The translations under genes were made by a program, and so were the position numbers. A stretch of DNA of 64,000 nucleotides from Clitoria ternatea. Taxonomy: Eukaryota; Streptophyta; Magnoliopsida; Fabales; Fabaceae. Each line of letters begins with the position of its first letter. Positions within the stretch are counted from its first letter, which is position 1. The notes under the pieces were generated by a model. That model made no database searches. It was not told the DNA's origin and saw only the letters and a program-made list of their open reading frames with translations. Of the stretch, positions 56,601-64,000 are shown one piece after another. The stretch spans positions 16,848,001 to 16,912,000 of the forward strand of contig CM075673.1 in assembly GCA_037962975.1 (NCBI GenBank), written 5' to 3'.

Positions 56601-57448
56601 TCTCTTCATCCGCGGTGTCGTGGCCTTTCTATCAATGGGGCCTCGATATTTTGGGTCCATTCCCAACCGCTCCAGGAGGTATTAAGTATCTGATCGTGGG
56701 AGTCGATTACTTCACCAAGTGGATTGAGGCAGAGCCAGTAGTGCATATCACATTAGCATGGACAAGGCGTTTTGTATACGAGAATATCATAACTCAATTT
56801 GGCGTTCCAGGGCGGATTGTAACTGACAACGGTACCCAGTTCACAGAAAGGAAGTTCACAGAGTTGCTTGAAGGACTGGGGATAGTCTAAATCTTTTCAT
56901 CTGTTGAACACCCTCAAATGAATGGCCAAGCGGAGGTAGCCAATAGAGAGGTGCTGAAAGGGTTGAAGAAACGCCTTGGTGAAGCAAAAGGAGGATGGAC
57001 CGATCAATTATTCCATGTTCTGTAGGCATACCGTACTACGCCACATTCTTCTACTAACGAATCCCCATATCGATTAACTTATGGGGTCAAGGCGATGATT
57101 CTGGTAGAGCTTCAAACCAGATCGGCTCGAGTGGAATACTTTTCAGCTGGGGATAATGACGCCAATTTGGCATCAGAGCTAGACGTCCTCCATGAGTTGA
57201 GGGAAGAAGCTTTTGTTAGAGACCAGGCGATAAAGGCGAAGGCAGCCCTCCGGTACAATAAGCGCATACAATACAGAGCTTTTAATACTAGAGATCTTGT
57301 TTTGAGGAAGGCGAGTGTGGGGAATAAGTTCGCTCATCAGGGAAAATTGGCGCCAACATGGGAAGGCCCGTACAGAGTTTTTGAGGTAACTGGAAAGGGA
57401 TCATACCGGCTTGAGGAGCTCGATGGGACACCAATCTGCAATAAGTAA
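53605..57448 (+). pseudogene. Element D pol with dual RNase H
   Basis: Runs through three frames with several stops. The protease region is shifted by one frame at 53759-53950 and reads GSSCDVIFY, with Tyr-Gln where a catalytic Asp is expected before GSS. RT spans about 54361-55035 with KWRMCTDYIDLN and VEVYIDDIIAK. RNase H follows at about 55149-55769 (LYLAISNEALG, VLADFVVE). A second, archaeal-type RNase H at about 55776-56150 has YVDGSSNNKGCGAG, NQAEYEA and CSDSQLV. Integrase at about 56290-57448 has the HHCC finger (CGHHAGG..CDACQRF), WGLDILGPF, VTDNGTQF and a Glu in NGQAEVANRE, then the C-terminal part PTWEGPYRVFEV. Two RNase H domains are the mark of the Tat lineage. Confidence 0.88.
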
Positions 57449-57755
57449 AACACCCAAAATTTACGTATTTACTACAGCTAGTTGGTAAGACGTCATGTAC
57501 TCTTTTTCCTCATTTGAGTTTTTTCCCATTGGGTTTTCTCAAGAAGGTTTTAATGAGACATGACCCCAACTATGCTCCCTTTGTAATATACATTTGATTT
57601 AATGAGAATGCAGTTCATGAACTTATCACTCTCACCTTTCCTTTCTATGTTATGATTCATAGCCATAGGCCGTTACGCATAAGGACCCCCAGGACGGATG
57701 ATCTCAATCACATATTCTGTGAATTGACAATGTAACTCCTTGAGGGGTGAAATGG

Positions 57756-58180
57756 GTTATAGGACTGAACCGAACGCCATTTGAAGACCCAGATTGTAGA
57801 ATTAAACCGAACTCTGGGAACGGTCAGTAGGATTAAACTAAACCCCATTTGAAGGCTTGGATTGTAGGATTGAACCGAACTCCAAGTATGGTTAGTAGGA
57901 TCGAACCGAACCCCATTTGAAGACCCGGATTGTAGGATTAAACCAAACTCTGGGAACGGTCAGTAGGATTAAACCGAACCCCGTTTGAAGGCCCAGACTG
58001 TAGGATTAAACCAAACTCTGGGTACGGTTAGTAGGATTGAACCGAACCCCGTTTGAGGACTTGAGTTATAGGACTAAACCGAACCTCAAGAAATGGGTTG
58101 TAGGATCTAACCTTTTTCAAGGTTGTACCGAACCCCACATAAAGGCTTGGATCGTAGGATTGAACCGAACTCCAAGTATA
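57756..58180. repeat. 68-bp tandem repeat in element D 3' region
   Basis: The phrase GTAGGATTNAACCGAACCCC begins at 57827, 57895, 57963 and 58031, exactly 68 bp apart. Each unit is made of two related halves of about 36 and 32 bp. Copies at both ends are degenerate. Minisatellites after pol are common in Tat-lineage elements. Confidence 0.9.
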
Positions 58181-58703
58181 ATCGCCGTCCTCATCTTTGA
58201 AATAATTTTCACAGGGCGGATGACTGCAAACAATGCGATATCACAGTGTAGAAAGCGAATGAACTTTTTCACCCTCCAAGGAGTTAAAGGTAACACTTCA
58301 CAACAAATATTTGTTTCCTAAAATACTTATACTTGGGGACAAAGCATGCGTGAATAATTCAACGAAATATTACTTATCTGTTACGATGTTTGTTATTTTC
58401 TCTGGGGTGCAAACTACGCTTTAACGTTAACATAGTTAAACAGAGCGGTCTTGCGATTAATACAAAGGTAAAAGCATAGCATATATGTCTAAGTTATTTG
58501 ATAACCATACACTTGTCACAAATGATAAAAGCAAAGTGAAGGAAAATTTTATTTATTTGAAGAAAAATTTTATACATATGAGTTCATGGATACTAGAGCT
58601 GATCCCAGTACATAGCTATAAAATTAAAATGCAAAAATTAAGGAGCAGATTTGTGAGTCTCCGCTGTGGGCACACCTGTTCCCCCCTCCTTGGCTCCTTC
58701 AAC

Positions 58704-61335
58704 TTAGGTCCCATCAACACCAGTCTCCCGGCCAGTTGGAACGTTCTCTTGAATAACATTTTCAGGACCTAGAGTAACTGGTGGTGGTTCCATACTTTGG
58801 CCCTCCGGAAGAGGAGGCGGTTCATAAAGAGAATCCGGAGGATCCACATGTGAGCCGTCACTCTTCACCACAACAAGTTTCCCTCCGTGGAACTCGTAGA
58901 ACGGATCCAGCCCGTACAAGTTGAGTTTCACATTAAGATTGCGGTAGAAGACCTGACGAAGGGCTAGGGCGAAGGATTCAAAGGCTACCTTCTTGCATAT
59001 CTCCAAAGCCTTAGCAGCCTTGGCCTTGGAAGCAGCCAATCTCTTCTGAAGCTTGGTAACCTCTTCCTCCAACGGCCCAGCGCCCGCACTCCTCTTCTTT
59101 AGCTCTTCAATCTGAGCATGCAACTCCTTCCTGAGAGCCTCCCACTCCCCTAAGCTTTTACTGTGGCCGGCCTCCGCTGTTGCAAGATCTTCACTCAGCT
59201 TGGCGGATTTCTTCTTCTCAAGCTGGAGCTCTTCTTCCAGGAGGGGGATAGACTTGTTCTGCTGCTGAAGTTCAGAAACTTGCCGCTCCAAAGATTTGTT
59301 GGTGAAGTAGAGTTGGCTTATTTCTTCGGTCTTCTTCTCCAGCAGTTCCTTAGCCTTTTCCAGCTCCGATTCAACCCCCTAGTAGTTTTCGCTTGCTTGG
59401 CCACCCAGGCCTCCTTTACAGCGATGTCAGCTTCAAGTTTTTCAACTTGTTTCATATAATCTGCCTTATCGCTTAAGGAGTCCAGAAGGCTAGAGAGTTT
59501 ATCCAGCTGCTAGCGACCGGCCTTGCATGCGCCCCTAACTTCAGCAGCCTCGAGAGAAGGGTGGAGGCAATACCTTGCCTTAGGAAGTGTGGGAGGCATG
59601 GACCCCTGAAACCAGAGGTAGGGAGAAAGGAAGGATTCTTTCAGAGGAGAGCTAGCAGGGGGAGGTCCGCTCTCTGATTCCGTCTCAGTGCCGGTGTGTG
59701 AAGGAGGGGCAGAGGAAGAGAGAACTGGTTTCTTCCCCTTGTCTTTCTTCATGCCAGTCTCTTTAAGTCCTCTGACGCTTTTTTGGAGACTCACCAGCAG
59801 AAGATTTCTTTCTGTCAATAGCCTTAACCACGACCCTCTTCTTTTTCTTTTCAGGGATAGGCTGCTCCTGGCTTTCCTCTTCAACTTGAGGTTGCTCCTC
59901 AGGATCCTTTTCATCAAGGAGAGGTACATCGTCCCCCACAGCGGATGTCAAGGGGATGATGGGAGCTTTAGCCTTGAAAGAGTTCCTCTTGGCTTGGATG
60001 TCGTTCTCTTCAGAAGAGGAATCATCATCTGCCAACATCGATTTTAGGGAAAGCATGTCGGCATAAGCTTTTTCGATTTGCTCTGAAAAACAAGGAAGGT
60101 CAAGTTAAAATACTAAGGGCAAAGCGGAAAACACAGAATGAATATGAAATGCATGCAGCTAGGAAATGGATATTACGAAGGTATTTCTTCCTAACAGTGT
60201 CACTCCCAAGGAGATGTCTACAAGAGAACCCCTTAAGGGTTTTTGAGGCCGACTACATGGCACTCAACACCTCTACAGAATGAGGGGAAAGTTTTCCCTC
60301 TTCAGTGTAGTAAGCACGGCTTAGCAACAGGAAATGCTCGTGCGTCTAGCTGGTGGGGAATTTTGTAAATCCCTCCTTGTTGAGCCAGAAGACCGACTTG
60401 TTTGCTTGCACTCGAATCCGCGTATAGTGGTGCTTGAAAAAGTGCCCATCGATCTTCACAGATTCGGTGTAGGATTTGAAATTCACAATCCTTAAGTCAT
60501 AACAGAACGTTATGAACCCAAGGCCGCCCTTCTTGTTGGCACGACGGACCACTTGGCAATAATAGAAAAGTTTTGCCATAGTGGCTGTGAAATTGAAGTG
60601 CTCCCCGAGAACCTCGAGAGCACACACCAGGCCCCAGCCATTAGGGTGCAATTGTGTGGGGGCGCAGTCAAGGAAATGAAGGACGGCCATATGAAACTCC
60701 GTCATGGGGAAACGAACTCCCAAGTGCTGAAAGACAAAGTCGTACATGTATACCGACCTCTCGTCTGGGACTCGATGGCAGACTCGCTCCATAGGCCGGG
60801 GTGCAAGGATGAGAAAACGGTCCTTGTATTTCTTTCTTGAGTAGACAGAAAATCGAGCTTCAACAGGATTACTGTCCTCTCTTGCGTGGTGCGAAGCAAT
60901 GTTCAAGAATTCTTCTTTGACCCAGCAGTACGGGGATTCCCTATTTAGCCTCTCCCAATTTAGCCGGTGTGCAACAACGTTGACACACCCTTCCGCAGTT
61001 CACAGAATCAACATCTTTCCAGACCCAGGAATTTCCATCTCGTCTGACGCGTGTTGAAACGCCTCTGTACTGTGATAAAAGGCAACATCGTCAGAGAGGT
61101 AACCTTCAGCACTTGACCCGCTATCAGAGTGACTGGAAGCCCTCGAGTCAAAGGAACCCTCAGGGCAGCGTCAAACCACTGGCGCTCGCGAGGAGGAAGT
61201 TTCAACCCTCTCTGAGCGACGAGGCCTAACCACAGGAAGATTCACAGGAATCCTCCCACCACGGTGGCTAGAGGGGGCACGTGAACTCAAATTCTCCCTG
61301 TTCGAGGTACCAGCGCTGCTTGGACTAGTACGCAT
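58704..61335 (-). pseudogene. Antisense gene of element D with one intron
   Basis: ATG at 61335 (MRTSPSSAGTSNRENLSSRA). Exon 1 runs to 60177 in one frame with four stops. A clean intron follows at 60083-60176 (94 nt, GTAATA...TTTTTCAG), and joining at these sites keeps the frame into EKAYADMLSLKSM. Exon 2 is acidic and basic, has a frameshift near 59765, and ends in a long coiled coil (SELQQQNKSIPLLEEELQLE, then EEEVTKLQKRLAASKAKAAK) and a proline-rich tail ending GVDGT, TGA/TAG at 58704. The first exon (YMYDFVFQHLGVRFPMTEF, FLDCAPTQLHPNGWG) resembles the plant family labelled 'putative gypsy type transposon' (PF04195), known as an antisense gene in Grande-type elements. Its function is not known to me. 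Stops mean this copy is inactive. Confidence 0.75.
60083..60176 (-). other. Intron of the antisense gene
   Basis: On the minus strand: donor GTAATATCC at 60176, acceptor TTGTTTTTCAG ending at 60083. The reading frame is open on both sides and joins in phase, and the intron itself has stops. Confidence 0.75.
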
Positions 61336-62038
61336 GGTTGAAGTTGAAGTAACTGAAAATAGTATGGAGATAAGAGATAAGGAGGTTACCTAAGGAAGGA
61401 ATAATGGAAGGAAGAACTTTGCGAAAGGAAAAAACAGCAACAGAGTCTTCAAAAATTTAAACAGAGGTTCACTAAGCTTGAAGGCGAAAGTAAGTTCCAA
61501 AACTTGCTAAGTTACCCTTTTATAGGTAACGAAGGGGCACAGTGATCAGCCAAGAGTCATGTCGTATGCCCCAAAACGTAACTTTTTGGATTTAAACGAC
61601 CCCGTCTTTTCATGGTCCAAGGCACGAAATGGTGACGCTTCATGAAAAGTTTCAAGCGAAATGGGCCCACAGAAGCCAAAGTCCAGGCCTAATAAGCCCA
61701 ACCGACGGTTATTTTTAGGACAATGATGGCTTATGTTTTAAAAGGGCATTAATTGTCCAATCATTTCAGACGCATTAAATGCATCCCAACAACTATTCGA
61801 ATACCAAGAGTTACGATTTCCAAAAACTCTTGGGATTACCCTCATTTCAAATCTTTGTCCAAATCCGCTGTAAGGGCATCAAGAGGGTGGATACGTAACG
61901 TGTAGAACAGTTACACTGACAGAATGCCAGCACATAGCTGACAAGAGTTTCAAATGATATCTTCGGAGTATCTTACCGGCATCCAAACCTCTTGAAGGCT
62001 ATGTAGCTCATATGAGCAACTTAACAGTCCCTCATACA

Positions 62039-62052
62039 AGCTAGGGGACAAA
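62039..62052 (+). other. Element D polypurine tract
   Basis: AGCTAGGGGACAAA directly before the 3' LTR; less pure than in the other elements. Confidence 0.65.
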
Positions 62053-62838
62053 TGATCCGGTCTGGATACCGGCCCCTCAAGTTGTGGCATCCTCATGACT
62101 GTTCTAGAAGGGCAACCGGTATCACAGGGCAGTATCTTCACACCGGTTATCCGCTCTCATCAGATACTTTATCCGTTCTCACCTCATCGGATACTTCATC
62201 CACCCTCACTTCCCCGTCACGTATAACCGTTTGTGTCAGTGTCACAATGAGATAAGAGGGGTTATAACTTATCAAGTGTGGATACTCTACACAGCGGAAT
62301 ATGCCAATATCACTTGTAGAAAGGAATAGGTACGATCGCAAGCGTGATGTACGGAAAAGGTGATTATCCTCCATCCCTGTGTCAGGATCGTACACTGATA
62401 ATTGACCTACCCCTGTCATACTCTGAGTACTGAGCCACTTTGATTGACACTCTATACACGGTATCAGAACCTATGGGCCCACCTGCATCCAACGATTCAT
62501 TTTCCACGTCCAACTATAAATAGCATATTCCAATACACATGCAAGGTTACGTTGTTCTAACTCTTATCTTACTATTGCATTGCTTAAGTGTTCAGAGAGT
62601 TCATATACACTCTTCTAACTTGAGCGTCGGAGAATCTTCGCAGGTGACACCACCTTTCGCCCACTGCAACACGAAACTCTGGTGTGAAGGATCTCCAAGA
62701 CAACAAGACCGTTTTCTCCCACTGAGAGGCCAGACTACAATACCGGATACCCACTGTACTGGTGTATAAACACTAAAATATATATACTTTTGTGGCTGGT
62801 CCCACACCGGATCGTAGACCCCGGTTCAGACCAGTTCA
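62053..62838 (+). repeat. Element D 3' LTR (786 bp)
   Basis: Ends CAGTTCA and is followed by the TSD tagct. TATA box at 62515-62522; the 26-bp tandem duplication is present at about 62157-62209. Confidence 0.93.
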
Positions 62839-62843
62839 TAGCT

Positions 62844-63183
62844 CATATGAGTTTAGTCAAGTCTTTTGATGTTTTGGATTAGTAAGAGTTTTATCTTGTA
62901 TCTGCTTATTAAGACCATTTGTCTCTTTTAAGATATTTTTATTGATGTCGTTTTGTTGACATATCTCTTATAACATTTTAGATGCTTGAAACTTGTGAAA
63001 ATAAAATTCATATTTCCTTATAGATATCATAAATTGTTTTGGTGTACATTGTATATCCTTATTAGGTATGATTATATACTATTGCGAGATTATTATTATT
63101 GTTTTCTAGATAATAATTAATAACTTGTTATGAGAATATAGTTTTATGGTTAATAATTTAATAATGTTATCCAAATGGAAGAA
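62844..63183 (+). other. F sequence between pol end and 3' LTR
   Basis: Begins with the last codons of the copia frame (HMSLVKSFDVLD, then a stop at about 62880). The rest is AT-rich untranslated sequence. A purine stretch AAATGGAAGAA at about 63173-63183 is the likely polypurine tract. Confidence 0.75.
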
Positions 63184-63622
63184 CGTTGGAATTTTATAAT
63201 ATATTATTATATTAAAATTTAGTGGACAAACATTATTAATTATATTCCGTTATTAATTATAATATATAATAATTTGAATTGAATTATCTATTCAAATAGA
63301 CATCGTCATTGAGCTTGTTGATAGGATAAATTAGTGAATGGTTGACCTATCCTAGTGCTCATTGAAAGGTTCCCGCTCCTGTTTGGTTTGCTTATATATA
63401 CGTTATCCCATTAGACGAATATTACAGAGTGAAATTAGGACAAATCAAACTAAGAGTTGTAAACACTTAGTTGAATCAAAATCGCATGGATCATCTCACA
63501 TCGGGTATGTATTTATTGAGTTGTTTATTGTATGATTGGTGATATAATTATGTTGTTATGATATATGTTAATTATGATATGTTTATATTTCACAATTAAA
63601 AATTTTAATTTAAAATTCTGCC
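63184..63622 (+). repeat. F 3' LTR
   Basis: Aligns with the three pieces of the F 5' LTR, strongly diverged. The first base is C where T is expected. The 3' end is placed by the possible TSD gtgta at 63623-63627. Confidence 0.75.
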
Positions 63623-63627
63623 GTGTA

Positions 63628-64000
63628 TGCAAAATTTTATATTTTCAAAATCAACTTAAATTTAGTATGTTCGGCAAGTTGCATGGCTATATCTTCACAT
63701 TGACCGCAGAGAATCCAGGTTTGGAATATGTTGCATTGTATGAATTTTGTTCCTTTATAATTTTATTTATTAAGATTTAGAAAATTTATAATAAGTGACA
63801 CATTTTACATTGAGCTAAACTTAAATTTTATGATTAATAGTATTATATTTTAAAATTTATGATATATTTATGATTGTTTGGGAGTTCATCAAAATTATTA
63901 GAATATGTCTCAATATTTAATGGTCAATCATAGAAATACTTTCAAATCAATCAACAACAATATGTATTGATAGGATTTAAATTCCGAACCTAATCATATA
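63628..64000. other. Right flank: rest of the duplicated repeat, no gene
   Basis: Begins with the continuation of the right repeat copy: tatgttcggcaagttgcatg and atggctatat match the left copy at 455-485. After about 63700 the two copies stop resembling each other. No gene is seen in the remaining AT-rich DNA. Confidence 0.6.

Larger units (their letters stand above)
51189..62838 (+). mobile_element. Element D: Ty3/gypsy, Tat lineage, with antisense gene
   Basis: 11650 bp with two LTRs of exactly 786 bp (TGATCCGG...CAGTTCA) and a perfect TSD tagct (51184-51188 and 62839-62843). It carries gag, protease, RT, RNase H, a second RNase H and integrase on plus, followed by a 4.6-kb 3' region with a 68-bp tandem repeat and a gene on the minus strand. 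The second RNase H and the long 3' region point to the Tat lineage. LTRs differ by about 6% by eye, so it is older than A, B, C and E. It inserted at the end of the F pol frame. Confidence 0.93.
2937..63622 (+). mobile_element. Element F: old Ty1/copia LTR retrotransposon, host of the nest
   Basis: Removing the younger insertions leaves about 6.4 kb in six pieces: 2937-3261, 12661-12802, 30868-33023, 40823-43058, 50397-51188 and 62844-63622. They read in order as 5' LTR, leader, gag with zinc knuckle, protease, integrase, RT, RNase H and 3' LTR, which is the Ty1/copia order. The LTRs begin tgttggaatttt (left) and cgttggaatttt (right) and are diverged by far more than those of the other elements. 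The likely TSD is gcgta (2932-2936) and gtgta (63623-63627), with one mismatch. The 3' LTR boundary is less certain because its end is not a clean CA. All coding parts are full of stops and frameshifts, so the element is dead. Confidence 0.85.

Overview
The window is plant nuclear DNA, most likely from a legume. The evidence is one ordinary eukaryotic gene (a Pelota/Dom34 homologue), plant-type Ty1/copia and Ty3/gypsy elements (Tekay/Del-type chromovirus, Tat-type with two RNase H domains, Athila-like), AT-rich spacers and strong CpG decay. The legume assignment rests on the general look of the retroelements and is an inference.

Layout. Bases 1-2936 hold the Pelota gene (1210-2355, minus strand), the only host gene I can support. 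A diverged direct repeat of about 160 bp lies on each side of it. From 2937 to 63622 everything is one nested stack of LTR retrotransposons, which I resolved by matching LTR ends and target-site duplications (TSDs). The host element F is an old, degenerate Ty1/copia copy (2937-63622). Five things sit inside it: A (3262-12655, Tekay-like gypsy, TSD ataat); a minus-strand solo LTR D' (12803-30862); G (33024-40817, minus, gag-only copia, TSD ggtcg/gatcg); E (43059-50391, non-autonomous Athila-like gypsy, TSD cagat); and D (51189-62838, Tat-like gypsy, TSD tagct). D' is split by B (13358-30609, same family as A, TSD caggg). B is split in its 5' LTR by C (14814-22673, gag-only copia, TSD tcggt). 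Rough by-eye LTR differences (C about 1%, A about 1.3%, B about 2%, E about 3%, D about 6%, F far more) agree with the nesting order.

How the parts work. A and B encode a single gag-pol frame with two CCHC knuckles, protease, RT, RNase H, DD35E integrase and a C-terminal chromodomain-like tail; both are broken by stop codons. D encodes gag-pol with a second RNase H, and carries on its opposite strand a separate gene with a well-formed 94-nt intron and a coiled-coil tail. C and G carry gag only, and E carries only a remnant acidic frame, so all three would need proteins from other elements. No element in the window has an intact pol.

Main observation. Four otherwise different LTR families (A/B, C, G, E) carry arrays of short palindromes. 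Their sequence differs between families (TAATCGATTA, GAATCGATTC, CGCTTAAGCG, CGCTCAAGCG). Their centre-to-centre spacing is almost always about 21, 31, 41 or 52 bp, that is 2, 3, 4 or 5 turns of the DNA helix. Outer bases change in pairs, so the symmetry is kept while the sequence drifts. In C, G and E the LTR arrays lie upstream of the TATA box. I know of no description of this pattern, and it is the best candidate here for an undescribed system.
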